A DNA stretch of 64,000 bases from Saprospiraceae bacterium UBA1994 (GTDB taxonomy: Bacteria > Bacteroidota > Bacteroidia > Chitinophagales > Saprospiraceae): contig DDCY01000032.1 in assembly GCA_002335865.1 (NCBI GenBank), forward strand, positions 47,212 through 111,211, in the 5' to 3' direction. Position 1 is the stretch's first letter. Every line of letters begins with the position of its first letter. This document shows positions 36,812-45,738 of this stretch, piece after piece. The notes beneath the pieces are model-generated. The model saw only the letters and a list, made by a program, of their open reading frames with translations, did not search any database and was not told where the DNA came from. A program made the position numbers and the translations under genes.

Positions 36812-37465
36812 CTATTTTTTTTTAGAGCTTAAATCTTTTCCGATCTTAGAAATACGTTTAGAGAGTTCAGTAATTTCTTCTTCTACTGTTTTAGCGATAT
36901 TAGAGATATTGATGTTTTCACCTCTCATAGATAGCTTTTCGCTGGAGGTACGTGCTACGGGTACAATAACCCATAGCAGTATGTATATGATGGGACTCAG
37001 CCCAGAGAAAAGAAGTATTACAAAAGCTATTCTTATCCATAATGGATCGTTGACGCCAAAGTAAGCTGCTATTCCGGAGCAAAGTCCTGCAACTACTTTA
37101 TCATCGCCATCTCTAAATAATCTTTTTCCACTATTTTTCTTTTTAGCCCTGGAAGTATAATTCTTACGGCTTTCTTCAGTAGGTTCGTAATCATCTTCTA
37201 CTGCTTCGGCACCGAAATCTTCCGGAGAACCCATGATTTGAATTACTTCATCAAGTTCTTTATTACTGATGATGGATGATCCCTTCATACTCTCTTGGAA
37301 AAGCTCACCCATACGCACTTCGATATCGTGGATGATCTCATCACAACTTTCAGAATCAGAGAAATGTCTGCGGATTGTACTTAGATATTTCTCGAGATGT
37401 GTATACGCATCGATGTCGATGGTAAATGGTATTCCGCCTAGGTTTACATTGAGTATCTTATTCAT
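36812..37465 (-). CDS. PspC-domain membrane protein
   Basis: The 217-residue protein has an N-terminal domain (about 1-60) with VNLGGIPFTIDIDAYTHLEKYLSTI, seen in Bacteroidota PspC proteins, then a PspC domain (about 115-175). That domain contains LFRDGDDKVVAGLCSGIAAYF, VNDPLWIRIAFVILLF and the second helix IIYILLWVIVPV. PspC proteins sense or respond to inner-membrane stress. The end is charged and coiled (about 180-217). It lies 60 bp downstream of a PadR-type regulator on the same strand, an arrangement common in this phylum, so it is probably controlled by that regulator. Confidence 0.9.
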   Translation of the reverse strand: MNKILNVNLGGIPFTIDIDAYTHLEKYLSTIRRHFSDSESCDEIIHDIEVRMGELFQESMKGSSIISNKELDEVIQIMGSPEDFGAEAVEDDYEPTEESRKNYTSRAKKKNSGKRLFRDGDDKVVAGLCSGIAAYFGVNDPLWIRIAFVILLFSGLSPIIYILLWVIVPVARTSSEKLSMRGENINISNIAKTVEEEITELSKRISKIGKDLSSKKK

Positions 37466-37525
37466 TTTGTAGCGAGTTTTTTAATTGTAGTTATGAGAGC
37501 GTGTGTATTTTTCTTATTGTCAGTA

Positions 37526-37870
37526 CTAACTCTCATTAATGACAACAGATTTGGTTGATTGATTTACTGCAGAAGAAAGTTCTTGCCAAGTATCCATAAG
37601 TGCACCAAGAAATTCTTCTCCTTGCTTAGTAAGCGTATAATACTTACGCGGAGGTCCAGATTTAGATTCTTTCCAGCTGTATGCAAGGAGCCCTGAATTT
37701 TTGAGCCTACTTAGTAGAGGGTATAATGTTCCTTCTACGACTATCAGTTTTGATTCTTTTAGCTTCTTGATGATATCTGATGGATAGGCTTCTTTTTCTG
37801 CTATGATACTTAGTACACATAGCTCTAGTAAGCCTTTTCTCATCTGCGCTTTAGTGTTTTCTAACTTCAT
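37526..37870 (-). CDS. PadR-family transcriptional regulator
   Basis: The 114-residue protein has the winged-helix pattern of PadR: QMRKGLLELCVLSIIAEKEAYPSDIIKKL, IVVEGTLYPLLSRLKNSGLL and the wing WKESKSGPPRKYYTLT. It lacks the longer C-terminal dimer arm, so it belongs to the short subfamily. It most likely represses its own operon (padR-pspC). A promoter with a perfect GTAC-centred palindrome between its boxes lies 65-95 bp upstream. The inducing signal is unknown but is likely envelope-related given the partner. Confidence 0.93.
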   Translation of the reverse strand: MKLENTKAQMRKGLLELCVLSIIAEKEAYPSDIIKKLKESKLIVVEGTLYPLLSRLKNSGLLAYSWKESKSGPPRKYYTLTKQGEEFLGALMDTWQELSSAVNQSTKSVVINES

Positions 37871-37926
37871 TTTACATCTTAGTTGTGTATGATCGTGATA
37901 GATAATGATTGATTGCTTCTATATGA

Positions 37927-37993
37927 GTACAATACAAATATAGAACAAATTATAGTACTATGCAATACAAAGTACAATACTAATACATGGTAC
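37927..37993. promoter_or_regulatory. cluster of four GTAC-centred sites, candidate PadR operators
   Basis: GTAC cores occur at 37927, 37955, 37972 and 37990. The second lies in a perfect 10-bp palindrome ATAGTACTAT (37952-37961), placed between the -33 and -7 boxes of the padR promoter. PadR proteins commonly bind ATGT/ACAT-like palindromes; the exact motif here is not a standard one. Operator function is inference from position. Confidence 0.5.
37935..37965 (-). promoter_or_regulatory. promoter of the padR-pspC operon
   Basis: On the minus strand a TTG -33 box (37963-37965), a 20-bp spacer and the -7 box TATATTTG (37935-37942) match the Bacteroidota form. The start codon is 65 bp downstream. 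Confidence 0.6.
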
Positions 37994-38263
37994 TATATAT
38001 AATGATTAATTTTGTCGATGAATGGATGGAGATAGTCGTCCAAGGACTTTTAAAGTTCTAATTCAAGATCAAGTGTCCAATTTAAGTTTAAGAGTCAAGT
38101 ATGGTTAATGTCCCAGGAGCTAGGTTAGATTGTGTGTTGTGTTACTTTGGATGGGTAAATGATTTTTTACATTATCTTACTAAGCGAGCGAATTAAGTTG
38201 GATTATGAACCTTATCAGTTAGTACATTATTAAAAAATAAATAATGATTCATATTTTTCTCAG
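37994..38263. other. spacer with no visible gene
   Basis: The 270 bp between the padR operator region and the glycosyltransferase stop codon have no coding frame of note and no clear hairpin. A T-rich run near 38225-38255 may end the glycosyltransferase transcript. Confidence 0.3.
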
Positions 38264-39388
38264 CTAAACTTTAGCTACTTTCATAAGACAATTATAAACT
38301 ATTTCAGCAGTACGATCCCAATCAAAATCATTGGTCCTTTTAAATCCTTTACTAATCAACTGCTCTCTACGTGATTCATCGCTAACTATACTATGCATAG
38401 CTCCTACTATTTCATTGGTATCATTAGGATCGATAACTATAGCAGCATCTCCGGCTACCTCAGGCATACTCGATGTGTTGGATGTGATGACTGGTACGCC
38501 AGAAGAGAATGCTTCTAAAATAGGGATACCAAATCCTTCGAATGTAGATATATAGATAAGTGCAATTGCACTAGCCAGCATTTCTTTCGCTTCATCTTTG
38601 ACATCGTGGTACATATGTATCTCATGTTTAAATGGGCTAAAGTTGTATGCTTTTTGGATTTGGTGAAAATTCCATGCAGGTCTACCAACAATCACAAGGT
38701 GATGTTCTGTATTGTGTGTCGCTTTATATGATGAGAAGGCTTCTATTAGCTTAACTATATTTTTTCTTGGGTGCAGTGATCCTAGATAGAAGAAGTAAGG
38801 ATAACCCTCGCTATATTGATTTCTTATCTCTATTTTAGTAGACTTAACTACTGGGGCAAATCCTTTAGGGGAAGCATTATGTCCAATACTGATCTTGCTT
38901 GCAGAAATTCCAAACTGTTCGATGATATCAGCCTTAGTAGCTTCTGAAACAGCAATTATGTGATTTGCTCTCTTGTGGAACAGTGGAAAGAACTTTTTAT
39001 AATACCTGAGGTGATGGCCAGGTAAATGGTCTGGATAATGAATGTAAGCCAAATCATGACTTACCATTACAGATGGTATGTTGGAACGAAGGCTCAGGTA
39101 AGCATCACCACTAAAGAATACATCCGCCTTATATTTTTTGAGTGCTCTATGTACTGAATATTCGAACCATAACTTGAATAGAATAGGTAGTCTAGCAGGA
39201 ACACCTATTTCTAGGGCAGTAACATTATCCGCAAAGACGAATTCAGGATCAAATGGGCGATCAAATAGGAATATGAACTCATGCTCTGGATGATTGGCTA
39301 CCATGCGACGCGTTACTTCATAGATGTATCTTGCGACACCTTCCATTCTTCCTTTCTGAAGTACACGTGCGTTGACGGCTATTCTCAC
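38264..39388 (-). CDS. family 4 glycosyltransferase (GT-B fold)
   Basis: The 374-residue protein starts MRIAVNARVLQKGRMEGVARY, the usual GT4 N-terminal strand and glycine-rich loop. It has YFFYLGSLHPRKNIVKLIEAF near the domain border. The C-terminal domain has the donor-binding motif STFEGFGIPILEAFSSGVPVI and the following SMPEVAGDAAIVIDP. GT4 enzymes retain the anomeric configuration and use nucleotide sugars. The acceptor is probably an envelope or exopolysaccharide lipid intermediate, but no cluster is present. It is cytoplasmic or membrane-peripheral, complete, and stands alone. Confidence 0.9.
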   Translation of the reverse strand: MRIAVNARVLQKGRMEGVARYIYEVTRRMVANHPEHEFIFLFDRPFDPEFVFADNVTALEIGVPARLPILFKLWFEYSVHRALKKYKADVFFSGDAYLSLRSNIPSVMVSHDLAYIHYPDHLPGHHLRYYKKFFPLFHKRANHIIAVSEATKADIIEQFGISASKISIGHNASPKGFAPVVKSTKIEIRNQYSEGYPYFFYLGSLHPRKNIVKLIEAFSSYKATHNTEHHLVIVGRPAWNFHQIQKAYNFSPFKHEIHMYHDVKDEAKEMLASAIALIYISTFEGFGIPILEAFSSGVPVITSNTSSMPEVAGDAAIVIDPNDTNEIVGAMHSIVSDESRREQLISKGFKRTNDFDWDRTAEIVYNCLMKVAKV

Positions 39389-39611
39389 TAATGCTCTTTT
39401 AATTTATTGAATATGCGATCATCGGCATCTATGATATTTAAACTAATCATAATACTTTAGATGATCTCAATACGAAGATAATTCATTTGCCCAATCCTAT
39501 ATCATGATCTGAAGTTTTTGATATTCATCTTTATGGTTATGCCGTTAATGCGAAGATTCTTGTTTTTGTATCCTTCTTTATAGTAATTCTACTAAACCCT
39601 TATATTGCAAA

Positions 39612-39626
39612 ACCGTTAAGAACGGT
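39612..39626. promoter_or_regulatory. palindrome in the nadB leader
   Basis: ACCGTTAAGAACGGT has perfect 6-bp arms around AAG. It ends 3 bp before the Shine-Dalgarno sequence and 14 bp before the start codon. As DNA it could be an operator. As RNA it forms a small hairpin that could hide or expose the ribosome site. Confidence 0.45.
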
Positions 39627-39629
39627 ATA

Positions 39630-39635
39630 AAGGAG
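39630..39635 (+). promoter_or_regulatory. strong Shine-Dalgarno sequence of nadB
   Basis: AAGGAG sits 5 nt before ATG. Most genes in this window have AT-rich starts without such a site, as usual in Bacteroidota, so this is exceptional and fixes the start. Confidence 0.7.
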
Positions 39636-39640
39636 ACACA

Positions 39641-41245
39641 ATGAAAAAAGAATCAGATGTTCTAATCATAGGAGCAGGAGTGGCAGGACTTACTTGTGCG
39701 ATCAAATTGGCTATTCAGCGCCCTGATATATCTATTAATGTACTCACCAAGTCTAATGATCAAGAGAGCAATACGCGATATGCGCAAGGTGGTGTTGCTG
39801 CGGTATGGGATCATGGAATTGACAATTATAATAAGCATGTAGAGGATACTCTTGATGCTGGTGTTGGATTATGTGACCTTGATGTAGTCCGTATGGTGAT
39901 AGAAGAAGGGCCGGTACGAGTACAAGAAATAATAGATTGGGGTGCAAGATTTGATAAAGAAGAAGATGGTGACTATAATCTAGGTAAAGAAGGTGGGCAC
40001 TCAGAAAATAGAATCCTACACTATAAAGATATTACTGGTTGGGAGATACAACGTACACTTAACTATAAGGCGAGATCATTAAAGAATATCAATTTTCTTG
40101 AGCATTACTTTGCGGTGAATCTTATTACACAGCATAGTTTAGGTCGAAATGTAACGAGACTTGCGCCGAATATTGAATGTTATGGGGCATATGTATTTAA
40201 TAAAAAGACAAAGCAGATAGAAACATTTCTTGCAAAGCAGGTCGTTATGGCCGCAGGAGGAGCCGGACAGATATATAAAAATACAACCAATCCAACTATA
40301 GCTACTGGGGATGGTATCGCGATGATGTATCGTGCCATGGGGAGAATAGCTAATATGGAATTTATACAATTTCATCCAACAGCATTATATAATCCAGCTG
40401 GCGAGAATCCATCATTTCTCGTGTCGGAAGCGGTGAGAGGATTTGGAGCGGTGCTCAAAACTTCCGATGGTAAAGAATTTATGCAAAAGTATGATGAGCG
40501 TCTATCACTTGCTCCAAGAGATATAGTAGCTAGAGCGATAGATAACGAGATGAAGATTCGTGGTGATGATTTTGTATTACTGGACTGTACGCAACTCGAC
40601 CAAGAAAAATTCTATGATCACTTTCCTAATATTACAGACAAGTGTAGAAGTATTGGTATAGATCCATTTGTGAATATGGTGCCTGTTGTACCCGCTTGTC
40701 ATTACACCTGTGGTGGTATAGTTATAGATAAAGAAGGCCGAACTTCAGTTGCTAATTTATTCGCAGCTGGAGAGGTAACAGCTAGCGGTCTGCATGGCGC
40801 TAATAGACTTGCGTCTAATTCACTATTAGAAGGACTAGTCTATGGTCATAATATCCAAGAAGTAATTGTAAAAGAAATCGATAATAGTAGAATAAAATCT
40901 GATGTACCGGAGTGGAATGCAGAAGGTACTACTGATCCAAATGAGTTAGTACTCCTAACTCAATCTTTGAAAGAACTCAAAGAAATAATGAGTAGCTACG
41001 TAGGTATAGTGCGTACTGATGTAAGGATCAAAAGAGCTATGGATAGACTATGGTTGCTTTATCAAGAGACAGAAGATCTTTATAATAATACAACGATATC
41101 TCCACAGCTCTGTGAGCTTCGTAATTTGATTACTATAGGTTACTTAGTGACAAAGTCTGCAGGTATGCGTAAAGAGAGTAGGGGATTGCATTACAACACA
41201 GATTATCCATCACATTATGGATATTTAGAAACTACTTTGATGTAG
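39641..41245 (+). CDS. nadB: L-aspartate oxidase
   Basis: The 534-residue flavoprotein has the Rossmann FAD motif IIGAGVAGLTCAI, the SNTRYAQGGVAAVWDHGID segment found in NadB rather than in SdhA, the active-site region FIQFHPTALY, and HYTCGGIVIDKEGRTSVANLFAAGEV with LHGANRLASNSLLEG. The helical C-terminal domain (about 435-530) is present. It oxidises aspartate to iminoaspartate, the first step of de novo NAD synthesis. The partner nadA is not adjacent. It is preceded by a palindrome and a strong Shine-Dalgarno sequence. Confidence 0.94.
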   Translation: MKKESDVLIIGAGVAGLTCAIKLAIQRPDISINVLTKSNDQESNTRYAQGGVAAVWDHGIDNYNKHVEDTLDAGVGLCDLDVVRMVIEEGPVRVQEIIDWGARFDKEEDGDYNLGKEGGHSENRILHYKDITGWEIQRTLNYKARSLKNINFLEHYFAVNLITQHSLGRNVTRLAPNIECYGAYVFNKKTKQIETFLAKQVVMAAGGAGQIYKNTTNPTIATGDGIAMMYRAMGRIANMEFIQFHPTALYNPAGENPSFLVSEAVRGFGAVLKTSDGKEFMQKYDERLSLAPRDIVARAIDNEMKIRGDDFVLLDCTQLDQEKFYDHFPNITDKCRSIGIDPFVNMVPVVPACHYTCGGIVIDKEGRTSVANLFAAGEVTASGLHGANRLASNSLLEGLVYGHNIQEVIVKEIDNSRIKSDVPEWNAEGTTDPNELVLLTQSLKELKEIMSSYVGIVRTDVRIKRAMDRLWLLYQETEDLYNNTTISPQLCELRNLITIGYLVTKSAGMRKESRGLHYNTDYPSHYGYLETTLM

Positions 41246-41291
41246 AGTGATTGATTAGTTCAGCACACTTGAAATGACTACTGATTTTCGT

Positions 41292-41327
41292 AAAAAAGCC
41301 CCATCACAACTGCAATGAGGCTTTAAG
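41292..41327 (-). terminator. intrinsic terminator, mainly for the minus-strand sorting-domain gene
   Basis: AAAGCC and GGCTTT plus an inner CAT/ATG pairing form an interrupted stem. On the minus strand it is followed by six T residues and lies 58 bp past that gene's stop. On the plus strand the T tract is poor, so nadB termination there is less sure. Confidence 0.65.
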
Positions 41328-41384
41328 TAGTTTTCGATATACTTTACTAAATAAAGTATTTGGTAGTTGGAGCCGAATTATGTT

Positions 41385-43649
41385 TTATTCTTTGATTAAT
41401 CGGATCGACTTATTGAGAGATTGACCTTTTATATTACATATATAAATACCTGCTGGCTGATCTATAGTAAGTGTATGGTTGTTGATTCCTAATGTTACAT
41501 TGTATTGTTCTTTATAAATGATCTTCCCTGAGATGTCAGTGATTTCTAAAATAACATTCTCAGCTATATTAGCATTATACATAACTACGAATGACTGTAC
41601 AAAAGGATTAGGATATATACTGACAGAACTTGTTATACCCTTTATAGATCTCGAAAGTATTTCTATGTCATCATCGTCAAGTATACCATTTGTTGCATGG
41701 CCAAGATTGTGAATATTTTGATTGTCATCAGTCATTATGAGTATTTCATCAGTCAGGTCTCCTAGTCTTACAGCGATGAAGTTTTTACCACTTATGTCAG
41801 ATCCATTTATTGTAAAGTAGATGGCTTCTGGACAAGTTCCTTCGATGATTTCTTCAGGATAACTAAATGTATATGAAGCATCTACCATTACCCAATTTTT
41901 CTTTGAGCTAAAAGAGTCACTAATCCCATTAGCAAATTGTAATAACTCGCTGAGATCACTATAGTCGATATCACCGTCTTGATTAAGATCTGCTGCTAGA
42001 TATTGGTATGCAGTTGTGAGTAATTTTTTTCCTTGTAAGTGATACAGTAATGCTTTTACATCTGCAAAATTAATGGAATTATAATTCGCATTATAGGCGG
42101 CTGTTAACATATATTCTACATCACTTCTTACTGCTTGATTGATAGTATAATTGCCTTGAATATCTGTATTCACATTAGCTTCTCCAAAGTGTATTGTTTC
42201 ATGGTTTCCATATGTTTGGACCTCTTCATAATGAGAGATCTCTTGCCAGTACCCATGATCATCTAAGTAAGGTTGTGTTACTAACTCTTGTTGAGTATTC
42301 CAACCTACCCATTCATCTATAATCGGAGTTGTGGAGATAATAGATACATTAGCATTCGCTAAACGCTCTTGGTTAGTAGACATCATGATCATACCTGCTA
42401 CATTGTATTGTTCAGGGTTATTACTAGGTTCGCAATTAGGGATGTTAGCGTTATTGTTTTGTATGATTATATTAACTTGGCAGTAGCTTTGATTGCCTTT
42501 ATTATCTGTAACATACATATTGAGTATATTATCTCCTATTTCATCGCAAGTAAATACTCTAAACTTATCGGTTACATCTGGAGAAAATGAAAATTGCAAT
42601 GGTTCATGACCACAAGGTGAGCTACTTTGCAAATCCAAATCTTTGGCCCAGATCTCAACCATACCGTTGTCTACTATTCCATCATTATTATCATCCATAG
42701 GCATAAGTGCAGTAGTGATCTCAGCTAAGCAATATGGAATAGGTCCAGCAGCGTCTTTTACGACGATATCTATTGTGTGGAATACCCTGCCTGTGCATCC
42801 ATATCTAACTGTAAACATTACTTTAGTAATACCTATTGGGTAAGTGCCGGAGATGTCGCTTTCATTGTTATCCGCATACGGCGAATTATTAGTGATATAA
42901 AAATCTTCACCACAAGCAGAAGGAGGAACAAATAATGGTGGTATATCTAAGTAGCTTCCTTCACAGTTAAATGAATTGAAATTGATTTCTTCTGCAAAAT
43001 CTACCTCAGGAAGATCAGATTTAGATATCTTGATCGTCTGGACGAATGTATATAGTCCAGCTGGATTAGGTCCATCAATCCCTGTAAAAGTGCACCAGTC
43101 CATTACTTTATGCGTGCGAAGTATCTTAGTGCATTGTGGTGTCATAGAAAATATCTGATCAGTATAGGCTATACCTATGAGACTACATTCTACATAGTCA
43201 TATGTTGGGTATCCATATTCGGGTGGGAGATCTTCTGGTTGATATGCTGGATTACATCCTGTAAGTTCGATAAATGGCTCTGGCCAGTGTATGTTGTATT
43301 CATTAAATTCTCCAGTAGCATCGACAGTAATAGTCTGTGAACACGACTGTAGATTCAAATTTGGATCCTCTACAGTCCATGTTCGCACAATAGTACCTAC
43401 ATTACAGCTAGAAAGATTATAGTTTACGTCGGGTACGCCAGCATCGTGATCGCCATCATAGTCGTGGTAATACGCATTACCATATATACTTAGATCCCAA
43501 AGCTCATCTTGACAATCTACAGTGACATCTGCAGGGCAATAGATAGAGAATAAGTCTTCTTCTGCCATTACAGAAGTACTAAAAGCGAGAGTTATGAGCA
43601 GTATGCACAGCAGTGCCCATCCCTTCATGAGGGTAGAGGTTGTTTTCAT
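41385..43649 (-). CDS. secreted multidomain protein with dockerin-like repeat and T9SS sorting domain
   Basis: The 754-residue protein has a signal peptide (to about residue 29, VMAEE) and several Cys-containing Ig/HYR-like segments (about 35-400) starting IYCPADVTVDCQDELW. A carboxypeptidase-regulatory-like stretch follows (about 410-510). Then YLAADLNQDGDIDYSDL is a calcium-loop repeat of dockerin I type (about 545-575). A C-terminal type A sorting domain has SIYPNPFVQSF, DISGKIIY and PAGIYICNI. It should be exported by T9SS and remain at the surface or be released. A dockerin-like loop without other cellulosome parts is common in Bacteroidota adhesins. The ligand is unknown. Confidence 0.85.
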   Translation of the reverse strand: MKTTSTLMKGWALLCILLITLAFSTSVMAEEDLFSIYCPADVTVDCQDELWDLSIYGNAYYHDYDGDHDAGVPDVNYNLSSCNVGTIVRTWTVEDPNLNLQSCSQTITVDATGEFNEYNIHWPEPFIELTGCNPAYQPEDLPPEYGYPTYDYVECSLIGIAYTDQIFSMTPQCTKILRTHKVMDWCTFTGIDGPNPAGLYTFVQTIKISKSDLPEVDFAEEINFNSFNCEGSYLDIPPLFVPPSACGEDFYITNNSPYADNNESDISGTYPIGITKVMFTVRYGCTGRVFHTIDIVVKDAAGPIPYCLAEITTALMPMDDNNDGIVDNGMVEIWAKDLDLQSSSPCGHEPLQFSFSPDVTDKFRVFTCDEIGDNILNMYVTDNKGNQSYCQVNIIIQNNNANIPNCEPSNNPEQYNVAGMIMMSTNQERLANANVSIISTTPIIDEWVGWNTQQELVTQPYLDDHGYWQEISHYEEVQTYGNHETIHFGEANVNTDIQGNYTINQAVRSDVEYMLTAAYNANYNSINFADVKALLYHLQGKKLLTTAYQYLAADLNQDGDIDYSDLSELLQFANGISDSFSSKKNWVMVDASYTFSYPEEIIEGTCPEAIYFTINGSDISGKNFIAVRLGDLTDEILIMTDDNQNIHNLGHATNGILDDDDIEILSRSIKGITSSVSIYPNPFVQSFVVMYNANIAENVILEITDISGKIIYKEQYNVTLGINNHTLTIDQPAGIYICNIKGQSLNKSIRLIKE

Positions 43650-44009
43650 ATTGTTTTGAACCTTTATAACAGATGATAAAAATTGGCCGTAGGTTGGACC
43701 AGCGCATTACATATTAAAACAAATATACATATGTTATTTACATTGTATCAGTGTTTTATGTTAAAATTTCCAAAATAGGAGATTGCCATTAAACAATTAG
43801 GAGTGAAATAATCGATCGTTTGGATTAAAATAAATAGAAGGCATTATAGTTTATGGATTGTAAATAAAGATTTGTAGGATTTTATCTAAAATATAATTAA
43901 GTGATTCATAAGAGTAATCAGAATGGTTTTTTCATAAAGGACCTTGAATATGAAAATGCTTGGATTTACAACATTTGTGATATCTTAATGTCAAGAAAAC
44001 GAAAAAAAA
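43650..44009. other. divergent spacer upstream of the sorting-domain gene
   Basis: The 360 bp hold CAAATATA at 43730-43737 (TATATTTG on the minus strand), a consensus -7 box 80 bp before the sorting-domain gene start. No -33 box was seen. The rest is AT-rich with no coding frame. Confidence 0.4.
43730..43737 (-). promoter_or_regulatory. candidate -7 promoter element of the sorting-domain protein gene
   Basis: TATATTTG on the minus strand, 80 bp before the start codon at 43649. It is a full match to the -7 consensus but without a matching -33 box. Confidence 0.4.
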
Positions 44010-44438
44010 TTGAAGGCAATATTAAGAAATGTATTAGCAGTGATAATTGGTATAGCAGTAATGATGTTTGTTAATTCTAGTTTAATTCAGGCCAGTGCTT
44101 CTATCATACCACCACCAGAAGGAGTAGATCCTATGGATATTGAAAGTATCAAAGCTAACTTTGATAAGTTTACACCTAAGCATTATCTCGTTCCATTTTT
44201 AGCTCATGCCTTGGGTACTCTGGCAGGTGTTGTAGTAGCGTGTTTTATAGCGGCCTCACATAAATTAAGAATAGCTATGAGCCTAGGTATCCTTCATTTG
44301 TTAGGTGGGATAGCGGCTGCAGTAATGATACCTGCTCCACTATGGTTTATAGTAGTTGATCTTGTATTAGCTTATATCCCTATGGCTTGGTTGGGTATCA
44401 AACTGAGCGGAGTAAAAAATAGATATTACAAATTGTAA
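44010..44438 (+). CDS. small integral membrane protein of unknown function
   Basis: The 142-residue protein has four hydrophobic segments (about 6-22, 58-80, 86-106, 111-133). After the first helix it has a periplasmic-type loop with PPPEGVDPMD. It starts with TTG because the frame has no ATG before it after the preceding stop, and the next ATG would cut the first helix. Similar small four-helix proteins with this PPPEG loop occur in Bacteroidota, but I know no assigned function. It converges with a barrel remnant, overlapping it by 13 bp. Confidence 0.65.
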   Translation: MKAILRNVLAVIIGIAVMMFVNSSLIQASASIIPPPEGVDPMDIESIKANFDKFTPKHYLVPFLAHALGTLAGVVVACFIAASHKLRIAMSLGILHLLGGIAAAVMIPAPLWFIVVDLVLAYIPMAWLGIKLSGVKNRYYKL

Positions 44439-44758
44439 ATAATGCCACCTCGGAGATAGTTAACTCTAAGTTGCCGGCCATTACTATAAATATTGTTCAA
44501 TGAGTAAGTGTGTGTTGCACTTGTCATAAGACTCCATCTATAAGTAATGTTATATCCTAACTGGATACCTACACTTCCTGATATTAGATTTTTTCTAATG
44601 TCCGAAGTATCCATATCGTATTCTAATATTTCATTTTCGTTATCTAGTGTTTTACCTTCGAGACTTATTAACCTATCGTATTGTATTCCCATACTCGGCT
44701 TAAGCAACCATTTTTTTGAGATGGTAATCCTTTTATTAATAGCTGCCAACATACACAA
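44426..44758 (-). pseudogene. truncated outer-membrane beta-barrel remnant
   Basis: The frame encodes about 110 residues of alternating polar and hydrophobic residues: KRITISKKWLLKPSMGIQYD, SGSVGIQLGYNITYRWSL and a final RVNYLRGGIIYNL, ending in an aromatic-hydrophobic strand as outer-membrane barrels do. There is no signal peptide; the frame is open only a few codons before the TTG and then stops. It is best read as the C-terminal end of a lost barrel protein. It overlaps the upstream small membrane protein gene by 13 bp. Confidence 0.5.
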
Positions 44759-44839
44759 TACAAGGAATATTGAAACTTGCTGTTAACTGAATACTATTGT
44801 AATAATAATATATTTTTGCGCCTCCAATAACTAAGATGT

Positions 44840-45511
44840 ATGTTCAGTAAAGCGGTATTCGATCAATACTTGGAGAAGTTTCCTGCCAGATTAATGGGGA
44901 GAGGTGAGTTATCTAATTTATATATGTGGGATGCACAGCAACATTTTGCTCAGATTTGGGATATAGAGAGATTGGATTTTGACATCATGTATGCAGAGAG
45001 TCTACATAGTGATATATCTAACAGACTATGGACTGGAGTAGATTATCATCCTAAGGAGTCTATGAATACATTTCTTAAGTATGAGAAAGAATTTATACGT
45101 AGTATGTTTCGTGATTTGTTTAATGAAGGCAAAGATCTACAGATGAGGATATCTCGATTTATATTTCATTGTGATGAACTACGTAAACAGATTAAAAAGA
45201 AAGAGCCTAAACTATTGCATCATTATCACGACGAGAAAATGGTTGTCAATTACCTTATGCTTAACGATCCTCAGAGATACACCTATTTGGAACTAGTTTC
45301 ATTTAGAAAAGCAATGGCAGCTATGCAAGCACGTAATATCCCGGAGTATATTACCATAGAAAGTTATACTAAACTTATGCGTATTATTCAGAATTTTATT
45401 AAAGCAGACACTTCCATGGCGAATGGTTATAAATCTTTATTTCCTGATCAGAAGTTGCATGTCGCTGGCAGTATGCTCATGGCATTGGATTTTATTCAGA
45501 ATGTTGACTAA
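44840..45511 (+). CDS. conserved-looking protein of unknown function
   Basis: The 223-residue protein has no signal peptide or membrane segment. It is helical and rich in aromatic and charged residues: YLEKFPARLMGRGELSNLYM, MYAESLHSDISNRLWTG, ISRFIFHCDELRKQIKK and HHYHDEKMVVNYLMLNDPQRY. The last segment has three His close together, which could bind a metal, but no known motif is evident. It lies 228 bp upstream of glutamine synthetase III on the same strand, with a promoter between them, so they may be separate units. Confidence 0.65.
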   Translation: MFSKAVFDQYLEKFPARLMGRGELSNLYMWDAQQHFAQIWDIERLDFDIMYAESLHSDISNRLWTGVDYHPKESMNTFLKYEKEFIRSMFRDLFNEGKDLQMRISRFIFHCDELRKQIKKKEPKLLHHYHDEKMVVNYLMLNDPQRYTYLELVSFRKAMAAMQARNIPEYITIESYTKLMRIIQNFIKADTSMANGYKSLFPDQKLHVAGSMLMALDFIQNVD

Positions 45512-45656
45512 TAATGCTATTTCAGATGATGGCGCATATAAAATATTTGGGTACAATCTGTTTGTAATCGCATTTTTATGACTCATACCCTGTATAAAGT
45601 AGGGGTAAAGTGGATAAAATGTTAGTAATTGTCATAAAATACCCCTCTATTTTGTA

Positions 45657-45664
45657 TAGTTTTG
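45657..45664 (+). promoter_or_regulatory. candidate -7 promoter element for glnN
   Basis: TAGTTTTG matches TAnnTTTG, 74 bp before the chosen ATG. The nearest TTG (45629-45631) is 25 bp upstream, somewhat far. The box lies downstream of the GTG at 45610, which argues against that earlier start. Confidence 0.48.
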
Positions 45665-45738
45665 CGTCAATGCGATTTAAATCGCAAGTTTTAGTACTGT
45701 TTACATTGATAATTAATAATTCAAAATTAGTATTTAAC

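Noticed and set aside
45610..45738. GTG-started N-terminal extension of glutamine synthetase III
   Set aside because: It would add 43 residues unlike GSIII proteins and lies upstream of a consensus -7 box. The ATG at 45739 begins the normal family N-terminus.
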